NCBI GenBank assembly: GCA_019454045.1
Contig: SKCR01041530.1
Location: 1 to 64,000, forward strand
Length of the DNA stretch: 64,000 bases
Direction of reading: 5' to 3'
Source of the DNA: Zanthoxylum bungeanum
Taxonomy: Eukaryota; Streptophyta; Magnoliopsida; Sapindales; Rutaceae
The position numbers and the translations under genes were made by a program. Positions 1-12,071 of the stretch are shown in pieces. The notes below the pieces were generated by a model. That model did no database searches. It was not told the DNA's origin and was given only the letters and a program-made list of their open reading frames with translations. Each line of letters opens with the position of its first letter. Within the stretch, counting starts at the first letter, position 1.

Positions 1-1334
1 CTGAAAAGTAAATTGTTGAAAAGTAAATGACGGAAAGTAAATGCTGAAATTAAATACTGAAAATTAAATGCTGAAAAGTAAATTATGAAAGTAAATTACT
101 GAAAAGTAAATGCTGAAAAGTAAATTGTTGAAAGTAAATTGTTGAAAAGTAAATGCTGAAAGCAAATTGCTGAAAAGTAAATAAAGTAAAAGTACAATAA
201 AAGAAAATGCTGAGGTAAAAGGATCCACTTTTATTACTTTTATTTTAGATATATCCCTTAATATAATATATTAACTTTACATGATAATTACCAACCAGCC
301 ATATAGGCGGTATCCAGATTAAGTCAAATTAATAATTAATTACCAACCGACCAATCAGGCGGTATCCAGTTTAGTCAGGTTAAAACCAATTTAAATAATT
401 ACCAACCGACCAATATGGCGGTATCCTCGTTAAGTCAGGTTTTAACTAGTTTATATATTATAATTAAGGGAGATTAATCTAAATATTAGTAATAAAAGTT
501 TTACCTTTTACCTTAGCAAATGAGAGTTACCTCCTCATTACTGAAAAGTAAAAACTGAAAATTAAAGAAAGAAAAGTATTGTGCGTAAAAGTAAATTTCG
601 GAAAGTAAAAACTGAAAAGTAAAGAAAAGAAAATGCGAAAGCGGGAATTAATTACTGAAAGCTGTAAATAAACAAACAAGATACAATCTTCTTATTATTC
701 TTAAGGAATTCCTTGGAAGAAAGTATGAATTTACAAATGAAATGGCTTGGTATTTATAGGCAAAATTTTGCCTCCATCAAATCATCCATCAAATCCATTA
801 TTAATTGCTCCACTAATTGCTTATCATGTTTGGTGGTGATTTGATAATTTTTATTATTTATTTATAAATTTATTTTTTGCTTTGAAAATGATTGAAAATG
901 ACTTTAATAATTACACACAACACACTTCTGGATGATTCATCAATTTCGGGCATGCAATATTTAGAATTCGAAATTATTTTGTCTTTAAAAGTTGTAGATC
1001 TTTCAGTCTTATTTAATCTAGAACTTGAATCAGCTCAATCCGATATCGGAGTAAAAATTTATGCCCAAAATACGACAGATGCGCAAAATTGGAATTTCCA
1101 AAACTGCATTTCGTTAAAACGCCATTTCAAGTTTCCAATCTCCAAAATTAATATGTCAAGTCCAATTTTGTCCTTATTTGACCCACATTTCGTCCTAAAT
1201 GATTTCATTGTATCCCAATATTATTTTATCTGCAAAATAAACTAAAACACATCAAAACGTTCATCAAACCCGAGAAACTAAACAAAATATTAAGTAAAAA
1301 GGGCGGTAAATATTGATATATTTTCCGCTCATCA
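1..1334 (-). mobile_element. Athila-type LTR, subtype B, cut by window edge
   Basis: The LTR reads on the minus strand; its 5' end is TGATGAGCGG (bases 1334-1325) and its 3' end lies outside the window. It matches the reverse complement of the solo LTR at 41381-43545 along its length: the U3 sequence near 840-1300, a TATA box (TATAAATA, plus-strand 751-758), the CTTTTACTTTCAG low-complexity blocks (1-190 and 540-640) and three GGATACCGCC units (about 284-440). A 117-codon open frame at 892-1245 lies inside U3 and is not a gene. Only one end is visible, so solo LTR or full element cannot be decided. Confidence 0.85.
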
Positions 1335-1708
1335 AAACTGCACAACTTGGAACAAAGTCCAACATCAAATGGAGCCTACAATTAAAATCAAATATATAAA
1401 AGGACCTTAGGTCCACACAAAACACATCAAACTCAAAATCAACACTTAAGGGCTCCTTGCCCACAATATCAATCAACACTCAAGGGCTCTGTGCCCATAA
1501 CATCACATGCAATCAAAACTTTTACTTAATAAATACAAACAGCGTGCTCAGCACGACGAATATCACAATAACCACAAATCTAACTTCTAAGACTTCCCCC
1601 AGAACACTTGCGAGGGTGACTGTAACTTAGGTAATCTGTGTCTCGAGCATAACTTCCAAAGCTGAAGTGGTTAACCCATATGATAGCCAACCTGCAAAAC
1701 TAGCAAAT
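1335..1708. other. Unassigned repeat-like sequence left of a solo LTR
   Basis: No gene is supported. The stretch has short phrases repeated at intervals (AAGGGCTC...TGCCCA near 1449-1495). It continues after 3689 once the solo LTR between is removed, so it is older than that insertion. It may be part of another LTR, but I cannot name the family. Confidence 0.4.
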
Positions 1709-3689
1709 TGTTGGACAATTATGACCCATAGCGTCACTATTTGTACAGATCATGGTGTTGTTGTACAAATTAACTATGTGACAAGGAGATTGCTCTATTA
1801 TCATTTGTGATTAGATCACCTAGATGTATAAATGATATGAGGTCCCTATGATTAGTTCCTGGATTGAGAATGATATGAGACAGTATCAGTCCACGAAGGA
1901 TTAATCATTAAATATCCCTAGTCAGAGTATTATCGAGATTGGACATCGATAAATACGTAAAAGACTATAATTACACTTGTGCTCGTTGTGAGGGCATAAC
2001 GACATAGTTCTCATATATTTGGGTATATGATACTCATGCAAGTGTAATAGGAGGTTGTGTTTTACCGATGGTATAGGAAACAATTTCACTCTGGATAGAC
2101 CCCCTCGGAATTCCATTGGTAGTATGACTATGTGTCTATGGAAGTCCGAAATCAGGGTAGGTGTATTTGGTCTTAACCTGAGACTTGCACCGCTAATACT
2201 TGCGACAATCAATATACTTTGGTTTTGGTCGTCCAGGGCTTTAACTGGTTTCTGTGTACGCCTCTTCTGGGTATATCGAGAATCGTAGTGTGTTGGGTGT
2301 GATGTCAAGACGGAAGTATCACTTCATTCATATAGAGATGATGGTCACGTAGGATACGGTACTAGTACTCTTAAGTACTGCAGTCATCGGGATAAAATGA
2401 CAAGGTCATGTTTATCCGATATAGAGACTAGTTACCGGACATCCGACATGTGCTTCGTACGGGGCAGACACAATTCCAGCCCCAGACCTAGCACGTGATC
2501 ATCCGATACTGGATCGACATACGCAATACTACGTATACTACGCCTGATATAGATCCTTTATTCCTGTAAGGATATTTCTGGAGAATTGGGTAGGCATGGC
2601 GCTTTGCTAGAAGCCAATCTTGTCTTGTAAATCGGTACAAACGTAGTACGAGGTACTTACGTGTTCGGATAGTCCAACGACCGAATTTACTGCCAACATA
2701 TCCGGGGATCTCATGGGTCGCTTCCCGAAGATTCACCGATGACGTATGACTCGCACTCTAAATTAATCTGGGATTAATTAGAAGAGAGAGAAAATTGATC
2801 TGTGATTAATTACAGAGATATTTTATCTGGGATAAAATATCATTAAAGAGAGATAACGATTAATTTGGAATTAATCGATAAATTAATATATTCGATATAT
2901 TAAACGAAATTGGATTTCGACGCGGAATTGAAATTAGATTTTAATTCGGGCGAACGAATTAATTTAGAATTAATTCGTTAGCGACGTGAATAGTAATTAT
3001 GCTAGGCATGACTATTTAATTAAATTAGATTTAATTACGTCGCAACGGAAAATTCGTTAATTTGGAATTAGGGAACCCGAGCCTGAGATTATTTGTGAGC
3101 GCATTCGCATTTCGAATTCGAGTGCGGCACGCAAGTCAAATCAAGCGTCAAATCGCTAGTCGCATCTAGCGTCACATCATTCGTCAATCAAGTGATAGAT
3201 GTCTTTCACTTTGAGTGATTGACGCCAATCATTATTCATTGATTGATGGATTGATGGAGTGATGTGTGTGGTTGGCAAGCATTATGGCTTGATTTTTTGA
3301 AAAATCAAAAGTGGTATATGTTAATTGATTTTTGGAAATCAATTAGTCAACACATAACCAACTCTCTCCTCTCTTTCTTCTTGCTCTCACACGCCCAAGG
3401 GGCTGAAAAACCTTCTGTTTTTCTGTTGAAAACCGAGAGCCATAGGGAAGTCCACCCATGAGCCGGGAATCGTTTGACGAAGCTTGGAGCTTGACGAAGA
3501 ACCTCCAATGGCCGAAAACAATGGACTGCACACAGCCACTGCCATGACATGCAGTGAGCAGAATTTCAAGTTTTGTTCGTTGCCGCGTCGCTCAACCGAT
3601 CGATGTGAGTATTCCGTAACTTCGTTGATTTGTATTCGCACTTGTTTCATGCTTGTTTAATGATCTTGGGACCTTAGCAAACACCAACA
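1709..3689. mobile_element. Solo LTR, unnamed (Copia-like) family
   Basis: The block starts TGTTGGACAATT and ends ACACCAACA, giving TG...CA ends within a TGTTGG/CCAACA terminal inverted repeat. It is flanked by CAAAT (1704-1708) and CAAAC (3690-3694), a 5-bp target duplication with one change. Length is 1981 bp. No primer-binding site or polypurine tract adjoins it, as expected of a solo LTR left by LTR-LTR recombination. The open frames inside (1922-2308, 2488-2736, 3387-3650) lack codon structure or known motifs. No other copy of this family is in the window. Confidence 0.65.
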
Positions 3690-5323
3690 CAAACTGGTTT
3701 GGTGTGAGTTATAAAACTCAGTAAGTAACCACACTCACACTACAACAAAAATACAAGTCAAGCATAACAGAAACTTTTCGAAATTACTAAGCTGTTAGGA
3801 GTTCAGATTTACCAACTTTTAATTATCCTTTATTTTTTTACACATGCCAATATAATATACAAACATCCAAAGCATACAAGGCAAAAGTTAAAATATAGAC
3901 AGAGTACGTCATTTGACAATGAATCTGTTTCAATCATAGGAAACATAAAGTTACTCTTTATACTTAATCAAGAATAAATATCTTTGAAATATCATCAAAT
4001 CGGTAAGTCAAACAAACTTGCTTTAATTCGATACAAACTTTCCTATCAATTCTGATAGTCTTACAATAACTTAATATTTTTTATTCTTATGTATTCACAC
4101 ATATCATAGCTCATTTCTCTTATATTCATGCAAATACGATTTCAAAATTCTTACACATATACGTACATACAGAAACAACTTAGCAAACACAGTTTACAAC
4201 ATATTATACTCACACCAGTTTCCAAGTCATTCATTCATTCCACAATAGCATACACAGTCCATATATATCACAGATTCTATCACACACACAAATACACTTT
4301 TAACATAAATACAATCATCGTGCAACCATCAATGAATTATACATAATAGCCAATACATCAAAGAACACATAACCAAACAATACATATATATGGTTAGCTT
4401 ACACATACAATGCTCGTACAAGACTCATTACCTATTTTAGAATAGGTATGAGATGATGTCGTCCGAACGAATTCCTAACCAGCACGACTACTACACCACG
4501 AAATCATCAACCAATTAAACATACAGACATGTATACATATCACATAACACAGCCTCATTGAATGATTTACCATACACAAGCATATATATGACAAACACTG
4601 CTTTATCATTAGACCAGTCATACACATACGTATATACATCAAACATACTAGTATACACATTATTTTGTATTCAGATACCATAGCCTTTAATAGTCCTCAT
4701 ATCATTTACTTATCAATTAAACATACTATGTTTCATAATTCTTACCTGAAAATATTTGATACAATATCTTACCAAATAGACGTAACCATTCATATACACA
4801 TCTGATCAATCTCGTACCTTAACCATTCATTAAAAGCTTAGCTTATATCAATTCCTTATCACACGTAATCACCCAAACACCATACAGACAAATCACATAT
4901 AATAGTTAATAACGAGCTTATCCAAATACCGTACACATACACATGCTTATACAAATTCAGAAACCATAACTTATTCCATTTACCGATCTTATATACTCAA
5001 ATTATACTTGTCTTACCATCACATACATATATGAATATGTGTACATATACTTATATATGTGTTTATACATATACATATATATACATATGTCATTACGAGT
5101 TCATACACTTACATACATCAATAGACATCAATCTCATCAAACATTTCACTTCATATCATAGCATTACAAAACTCCATATCTGTGGTGGTCGATTATCTTA
5201 ACCATACGTAATCTCGAACTTCGTACTTAAAACCACCTCTTAACTATCATTTTTTTATCCTAACATTTCAATCATATATATATTTAAAACACGAATTCGC
5301 CAATTCAAGTTCTCATTGCATGG
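3690..5323. other. AT-rich unassigned repeat between two insertions
   Basis: This is the right flank of the 1709-3689 solo LTR and the left flank of the Tat-type element. It is AT-rich, with alternating purine/pyrimidine runs of the ATACATATAT type at about 5025-5095. No frame longer than 72 codons has recognisable protein motifs. It looks like LTR or intergenic repeat; I see no gene. Confidence 0.4.
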
Positions 5324-5328
5324 GTTAC
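5324..5328. repeat. Target-site duplication GTTAC (left)
   Basis: GTTAC directly precedes the LTR terminus and is repeated at 12067-12071 directly after the other terminus. Confidence 0.85.
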
Positions 5329-5791
5329 TGTGGGAACACGGGAATCTGGGGCGACGCATGCTGTCTCGGGCTCGCGGCCCGGTCGGGAGTACGGAGTAGC
5401 CACGAGGGACTAAACCGGAGAATAATGGAGTCGCCACCCGGTGTGAACCGGGAAAATGAGATTTAAGGCCGCACTCACCCCTCGCAAGGGAAGACCTCAA
5501 ACCGTTGGGTTCAGAATGGTCCCTTACTTATTGCATTTGTAATGAAAGGATTTACATAATAATTTAATCAGGCTTAAGTAACACTTATTCCTAAGAATAT
5601 CATGTTTCTATATTCACGGGTACAAAATAACACTTATACATACATTTCGCATATATCTCATATCTAAGAACACATGCCTGAAAATACCTCAAAGTAACAA
5701 TGAACATACAACTTCATTCAGCATATCATATTCATGAAAAACACAAGCATACATAATAATCGCGCAAGCATACATGTGAGCACTTTTCCAA

Positions 5792-5887
5792 GTGATACGT
5801 GGAATTGTATCCCAAGTACAGACCGCATTACCGTCCATTCGGAATCGGCTACGGAATTTATGTCTGGGTTTCCATCCGATATATCAC
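5792..5887 (-). ncRNA. Candidate structured element in Tat LTR, copy 1
   Basis: About 96 nt closed by GTGATA/TATCAC, with an inner pairing of CCCA with TGGG and a strongly conserved core (CCATTCGGAATCGGCTA). Other copies keep the pairing with different bases. It lies inside the LTR and would be in the element transcript if that part lies in R or U5. Structure is inferred by eye. Confidence 0.5.
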
Positions 5888-6097
5888 AAGAAATAATACT
5901 CCAAAGTCATCATGGCATAGGTATATGAATCGTAATGCGTTAAATCAAGATTAAGGCAATGACGCAACTAATGGAATAAACATGTTTTTCATTATTATGT
6001 GCACAAAGATAAGAATGACTATGTGTGGTTCCATAAGAAATCACCTAAGAAACAATTATACATGGCATGTGATGAATATGTCTCAGTTCAGTGTGTT

Positions 6098-6362
6098 CGC
6101 GTTCGTGTAGCGTTCGTAAACGCGTTCGAACGGAAATGAAACAGAATGCTCACGTTCGTATGGCGTTTGTTAACGCGTTCGAACGGAAATAAAACAGAAT
6201 GCTCACGTTAGTATGGCGTTTGTTAACGCATTCGAACAGAAATGAAACAGAATGCTCACGTTCGTATGGCGTTTGTGAACGCGTTCGAACAGAAATGAGA
6301 CCTGATGCATGATAAGGCAAAATGCATACGCGTTCGAGTTGCGTTCGTAGACGCGTTCGAAC
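6098..6362. repeat. 53-bp tandem repeats with CGTTCGAACG palindrome
   Basis: About five units; units two to four start at 6151, 6204 and 6257, a period of 53 bp. Most units contain the 10-bp palindrome CGTTCGAACG or a close variant. The homologous array in the other LTR is at about 10097-10364. Confidence 0.8.
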
Positions 6363-6424
6363 AAGGACAGATCTGATGCATGAAATGGGACGCAATAAAT
6401 AAATGGTGAATAGTACAATGCGAG

Positions 6425-6719
6425 GCGCGGCAAAGCATCGTGGTAAAGGGCTTTAACCCTTCCCCATAGGGGATATTTCATTCCACTTACTAAGCCCATG
6501 CGCTCGATCGTATCATGCATACAAACATAAAGACAATCATATCAAAACCAAGTATGCCCGATTGAACACATCTTACATCCAATCCGAACACGCATCAACC
6601 GGTGCGGCAAAATATCGTGGTAAAGGGTTTTAACCCCTCCCCATAAGGGATCTTTCATTCCACTTACTAAGCCCATGCACTTGATTGAACCATGCATAAA
6701 AAGATAAAGACAATAATAT
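6425..6719. repeat. 177-bp tandem units (about 1.7 copies)
   Basis: Units begin at GCGCGG near 6425 and at its variant near 6602. Each carries a short inverted repeat around AAAGGGCTTTAACCCTT. The other LTR has three units (10427, 10604, 10779). Confidence 0.75.
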
Positions 6720-6847
6720 AATGTCTTTATTATCATTTAAAAATGATTCGAACATGTAGATTAAGTCAATGTATATATTAAAAATGCATGATCAAATAGA
6801 CTATGAGGGATGATTTCATCATTCGCAGTATTGCCTTCTTTCTTGGC

Positions 6848-8226
6848 CTATGGTTTTCCACTGTTGTCATCCCCTATTCCTATGAATGAAGCTGAGTGGT
6901 CGAGAGTTTGGAAGACAAGGGTTTCGGGTAGGCCAGAGTTGATCATGTAGTTGGGTAGGGGATTTCTGTGTGCGTTGGGTTGTTCTCTTTCTGGGTCAGG
7001 TATTTTGTGAGCATCGATGAGGTTTTGGATTTCATGCCTAAGGCGGGTACAGCTGTCAGTTTCGTGGCCTCTCCTCTGATGGAAGTGACAATACAAGCTT
7101 AGGTTAAGGTTGGGTGGTATAGGATCTGGAAGTGGTTTAGGCTCTAAGGGTTTTAGGAGTCCTTGTCCCTTCAACTTCTCAAGCACCTTCGATAACGGCT
7201 TCCCCAGGTTAGAGAAATGCCGGTTCTTGACGGTAGCGACCTCGGCAGTAGCGGGCTTGGTCTCAGAAGGCCCCCCAAAAGTTCTTCTATTCTGGCCATA
7301 AAACTTTCTGTTTTCAGCCTCTTCTTCCTCAATATCCATGACAGTTTCCCTCAACTGTCGAAAATCAACAATCATGGAGGTCATCCTCCTCAACTTGCTG
7401 TAGATCGAGGGCTTAGTGCCCTTGATGATCACTTTAATCTAGTCCTTCTCAGAGGGCCGAGTCTGCATTTTCAGAAGCTGGCTTCTCCAGCGGTCTACAT
7501 ACTCCTTGAAGCTTTCTTCCGGCTTCTGCTTAATGTTCTCCAAATCACGGAGTGACAAGTCAATTTATAAGTCTGTAACATACTGCTTCAGAAAAGCATC
7601 AGCTAGTTCCTTCCAATCTTCCTTAACCTTCTTCTCAAGGCTATGATACCAAACCACAGGTGCCCCCTCGAGTGACATCCCAAACATCTTTTGGACTTGG
7701 CGCTGTGTGATAGGCCCATTGAACTCATGATTGAGACATATTGCTGCAGATGGACCCTCGGGTCTCCGTTCCCACTAAACTTGGCCATGTCGGGCATTTT
7801 AAACTGAGCTGGCAGCTGTTCTCCGAACGTCATTGCCTCATAATCTAACAACTCTTCATTTTTACCCCTCATTTTACGGGTAACTGTTTCAACCTGATCC
7901 CGGAGCTTCTGAAATTCTGCCTGAGACCCAAATACTTTGTCTGCTGCATACTCTGCCATATCATCATCAAAAGCGGGGGTATCATCCCTCAACCCATTCA
8001 GAGGCTCCTCACGCCTCACATTCTCAGAATTTTCCCCAGCACGGGGCACAGCTATACCAGCCATAGCAGTAGTCAAAGCTTGCAACTATTCAGTGACCTT
8101 GGCGAGAATGTTCTCTAACTGATCCATACGGGACACCTCATTAACAGATTCACTCATACTTGTTCTTTTAGTGAGTCTTGTCCCTTCTCTAACCCAAACG
8201 GTATCTATGATGTCTTTTTGAGACAT
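6848..8226 (-). pseudogene. gag: Tat/Ogre-type gag, broken
   Basis: Decayed nucleocapsid gene. Reading on the minus strand, an N-terminal segment (frame 8313-8086) ends in an in-frame TAG at 8086-8088. It is followed by a gag core containing PDMAKFSGNGDPRVHLQQY (frame 8085-7603). That frame is lost near 7740; the expected continuation, including a WRSQ-type motif, is read in another frame with further stops. The C-terminal part (7432-6848, 194 codons) holds a CHFHQRRGHETDSC zinc-knuckle-like motif followed by an RLRHEIQNLID helix, as in Tat-lineage Gag. Gag would package element RNA. It ends only about 130 bp before the 3' LTR, so pol is gone. A homologous but shorter remnant is at 36960-37370. 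Confidence 0.82.
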
Positions 8227-9304
8227 AGATGGTGTTAACATGATATATGTATGTATGAGGTGCGTGAGATGCATGTAACATATATAACATACTAAATCAA
8301 TTATAACTCTCAAACAAATCGGCCCGTTATCATTTTAGAATCTTTCAGGCTATTTGTCATAGGAGTGAACCCATCCCAGTTTAAATGGCCCAATGAGTTC
8401 ACATCTCATGACAAGGTGCCCGACTAAACCCAAATGGTAACGTTCCGAACACAATCACAAAGTGGCCCGTCAATCACTTAGAAGCCTTTGGCCCAATAGT
8501 CATGAAATACGTTCTTGTCCCAGTTTAAATGGCCTAACAAGCCCATATCCCATGATAAATGGTCCAAATGGATCCAAACGACGATGTTCTCAAACACAAG
8601 CATACAAGAAAGATGATGCAAACATGACATAATAATTTCTACATAATGGCCTATCAACATTTCAGAAGCTTTTGGCCTAATAGTCATGAGGTGCGAACTT
8701 GCCCCAGTTTAAATGGCCCAGCAAGCCCGTATTTCTGACAATAGTCCAACTGCATCCAAATGAGGATGGTCCACAAGCGCATATTCAAGGAAATAATTGT
8801 CACTTTAGCCAACCCGGTCTATGGGTGGGTTAGCAAGAGTATAGACAAAGGCTCTCACCGGCGAATGATGGCCCACAACTAGCTCTCCCCACTCAAGGGT
8901 TCGAGCAACCAAGTGAGTGCACCAATTTTTATACACTAAGGTACGTGCCAATGAGCTATGGTGTGTGACAGACTGTCAAATGGATTTCCCGTTGTAGATT
9001 CCCCAGAGGGAAGGTGAAGCGAGGCTCACTTAAATACCCAAGCCTCTTAGGCTCTTATCGCTTGTTGTCATGAATAAACAACGAGTCCTCAAATTAGTCC
9101 ATCATAATAGGCTACGAGTAGATGGCTATCTAGGTGCCTTCACAGCTTTTCCTTCTAGAAAGGTAGTGAATGAAGCAAGACACCAAACCATTACCTAGCC
9201 TCAAAATGCCTTTGATTAAACCCTCACTTTATCCACTATAGACACGGTCAATTAAAACATAAATCCAAACATCACAAGTCAATATTTCGGGGCCAATTCT
9301 CTAT

Positions 9305-9321
9305 CCCCAGTGGAGTCGCCA
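9305..9321 (-). other. Primer-binding site, tRNA-Arg type
   Basis: On the minus strand it reads TGGCGACTCCACTGGGG, three bases after the LTR end. It differs at one position from the complement of the 3' end of the plant tRNA-Arg ending CCCCAGCGGAGTCGCCA (recalled, not searched). This fixes the element's orientation. Confidence 0.85.
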
Positions 9322-9794
9322 AACTGTGGGAACACAGGAATCTGGGGCGACGCATGCTGTCCCGGGCTCGCGGCCCGGTCGGGAGTACGGAGTAGCCACG
9401 GGGGACTAAACCGGAGAATAATGGAGATAATGAGTCGCCACCGGTGTGAACCGGGAAAATGAGATTTAAGGCCGCACTCACCCCTCGCAAGGGAAGACCT
9501 CAAACCGTTGGGTTCGGAATGGTCCCTTACTTATGCCATTTGTAATAAAAGGATTTACATAATAATTTAATCAGGCTTAAGTAACACTTATTCCTAAGAA
9601 TATCATGTTTCTATATTCACTGGTACAAAATAACACTTATACATACATTTCGCATATATCTCATATCTAAGAACACATGCTTGAAAATACCTCAAAGTAA
9701 CAATGAACATACAACTTCATTCAGCATATCATATTCATGAAAAACACAAGCATACATAATAATCGCGCAAGCATACATGTGAACACTTTTCCAA

Positions 9795-9889
9795 GTGATA
9801 CGTGGAATTGTATCCCAAGTACATACCGCATTACCGTCCATTGGAATTGGCTACGGAATTTATGTCTGGGTTTCCATCCGATATATCAC
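9795..9889 (-). ncRNA. Candidate structured element in Tat LTR, copy 2
   Basis: Counterpart of 5792-5887 in the other LTR, with the same GTGATA/TATCAC closing stem and a 1-nt deletion in the core. Confidence 0.5.
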
Positions 9890-10096
9890 AAGAAATAATA
9901 CTCCAAAGTCATCATGGCATAGGTATATGAATCGTAATGCGTTAAATCAAGACTAAGGCAATGACGCAACTAATGGAATAAACATGCTTTTCATTATTAT
10001 GTGCACAAAGATAAGAATGACTATGTGTGGTTCCATAAGAAATCACCTAAGAAACAATTATACATGGCATGTGATGAATATGTCTCAGTTCAGTGT

Positions 10097-10364
10097 GTTC
10101 GCGTTCGTGTAGCGTTCGTAAACGCATTCGAACGGAAATGAAACAGAATGCTCACGTTCGTATGGCGTTTGTTAACGCGTTCGAACAGAAATAAAACAGA
10201 ATGCTCATGTTCGTATGGCGTTTGTTAACACGTTCGAACGGAAATGAAACAGAATGCTCACATTCGTATGGCGTTTATGAACGCGTTCGAACAGAAATGA
10301 GACCTGATGCATGATAAGGCAAAATGCATACGCGTTCGAGTTGCGTTCGTAGACGCGTTCGAAC
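10097..10364. repeat. 53-bp tandem repeats, second LTR copy
   Basis: Same array as at 6098-6362, with units starting near 10153, 10206 and 10259 and the CGTTCGAACG palindrome in most units. Confidence 0.8.
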
Positions 10365-10426
10365 GGGGACAGATCTGATTCATGAAATGGGACGCAATAA
10401 ATAAATGGTGAATAGTACAATGCGAG

Positions 10427-10930
10427 GCGCGGTAAAGCATCGTGGTAAAGGGCTTTAACCCTTCCCCATAGGGGATCTTTCATTCCACTTACTAAGCCCA
10501 TGCGCTCGATCGTATCATGCATACAAACATAAAGACAATCATATCAAAACCAAGTATGCCCGATTGAACACATCTTACATCCAATCCGAACACGCATCAA
10601 CCGGCGCGGCAAAACATCGTGGTAAAGGGTTTTAACCCCTCCCCATAAGGGATCTTTCATTCCACTTACTAAGCCCATGCGCTTGATTGAACCATGCATA
10701 AAAAGATAAAGACAATAATATCAAACTAAGTATGCCCGATTGAACGTATCTTGCATCCAACCGAACACACATCAACCGGCGCGGCGAAGTAGTATCACAA
10801 AGGTGGCCTTTTAGGCTATTCGTCTCTCAAATAGAGGACCTTTGGACTAACTCACTAAGCCCATGCGCTCGATTGAATCATGCATAAATAAACAACATAC
10901 ATAATTCAAGTGACGAAAAAATAAACAAAC
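10427..10930. repeat. 175-177-bp tandem units, three copies
   Basis: Units start at GCGCGG at about 10427, 10604 and 10779. The third is more diverged. Each ends with the phrase ACTAAGCCCATGCGCT(C/T)GAT followed by a spacer. Confidence 0.75.
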
Positions 10931-10969
10931 CAAAGCAACACAAGGCAAAAGATAGTGCCGTTTACTCAA

Positions 10970-11065
10970 GCGGTACATGGAGTTGTGTCCCGAGTACATA
11001 TCATATTACCGTCAATTCGGAATCGGCTATGAAATTTATGTCCGGGTTTCCATCCGATATACCGC
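10970..11065 (-). ncRNA. Candidate structured element in Tat LTR, copy 3
   Basis: A second copy in the same LTR as copy 2. The closing stem is GCGGTA/TACCGC and is extended by CTC (10965-10967) facing GAG (11066-11068). The inner pairing is CCCG/CGGG. Confidence 0.5.
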
Positions 11066-12066
11066 GAGAGTTAACACATTTCTCATTCATCCAATACCCA
11101 CAACACACATCATACACAAACAAGATTCAACGAATAAGTAAAATATAATTAAAATAAATAACAAAAATCACGTAGAGATGAGTGTGAAAAGTACCCTCAG
11201 GTCTAACCTTTTAAGCCGTCTCTCGGACTCGCGTTTCACGAAGATCGGAAGGGGTAAAGCTCCGTAACTTTTCTGGTTCACTGGTTTGCCTTTTCCTTCG
11301 CTGTTTTGCCGCTCAAGCTACTGTTTCGAGTCCGTTTTGCTGCTGTTTCCTTGTGGTTTCCCTGCTGTTTCCTCTGTATCTCTTGCTTACTGTTTTTGGG
11401 TGTGTTCTTCCTGTAATTTTCCTGTGTGTTCTGTATCTTATGTGTATGAGCTAGCTAGGGTTGAGAAGGTTGGTGAAGGGTTGTTTATATAGAGAAGGGC
11501 TAGGCTTGACAAGGAAAGAGATTTGGCTAATTAAAGAGGGATTTGATTTGGTGTTGGATAAGGAAAGGATTAGATTGAGGGGGGACAATCTTGGCTAGAT
11601 AGGGAAGGTTGAATATTTAGTTTATGTTGATTAGGCATACAATATTTTAAGTTTGGGAATAATATATTGGTTGATTGATTTTAACTTGGTATGATTATAT
11701 TTGATTGGTTTAGATTAGGTAAATGGTTTAAATATTTTATTTAATTGACTTTTAATTTAATTAATATTTGATTTAATTAGGATGTGTCTTATGGGCTTGG
11801 TGGGCTAATTGGGCTTGGGTGTGAGGCTAGCAGCAAAACCAGAATTACCGACACCGTTCGAACGCTTCCTCGAACGCGACACGAACGCCCGCAATCTGCC
11901 TGACGTTCGAACGAAGTAACGAACGCAGCACTAACGAAGACAGTGAGCTTGCTTATTCTGAATTTCCCCTTCCGATATCCGTTTCCCGGGCTTCCGTGAC
12001 TCAAAAGGTAGTGCCTCCAAATGAGACTCATCATCGGGTTTCACATGTAAAAATACAATGCCTACA

Positions 12067-12071
12067 GTTAC
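12067..12071. repeat. Target-site duplication GTTAC (right)
   Basis: Second copy of the GTTAC target duplication of the Tat-type element. Confidence 0.85.

Larger units (their letters stand above)
5329..6719 (-). repeat. Truncated 3' LTR of the first Tat-type element
   Basis: It matches 9325 to about 10720 closely over some 1390 bases, then stops matching at a short inverted repeat (ATAAAGACA / TGTCTTTAT) at the junction. The missing part corresponds to about 1.3 kb including U3. The frames at 6150-6520 come from the tandem repeats inside the LTR and are not genes. Confidence 0.85.
5329..12066 (-). mobile_element. Tat/Ogre-type Ty3-gypsy element, gag-only, with TSD
   Basis: The element reads on the minus strand in the order 5' LTR (9325-12066), tRNA-Arg primer-binding site, decayed gag, truncated 3' LTR (5329-6719). 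It is flanked by perfect GTTAC duplications (5324-5328 and 12067-12071), so both outer ends belong to one insertion event. Protease, RT, RNase H, integrase and polypurine tract are all missing, as is the 5' part of the 3' LTR, which indicates one or more internal deletions. Lineage is inferred from the Arg primer site and the Tat-like gag. Confidence 0.88.
9325..12066 (-). repeat. 5' LTR of the first Tat-type element
   Basis: 2742 bp. On the minus strand it begins TGTAGGCATTG and ends GTTCCCACA. It contains the 53-bp array (10097-10364), three 175-177-bp units (10427-10930), two copies of a structured element (9795-9889 and 10970-11065) and more GTTCGAACG motifs near 11855-11930. The frames inside (for example 11286-11492 and 11789-12034) have no protein signature. 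Confidence 0.88.
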
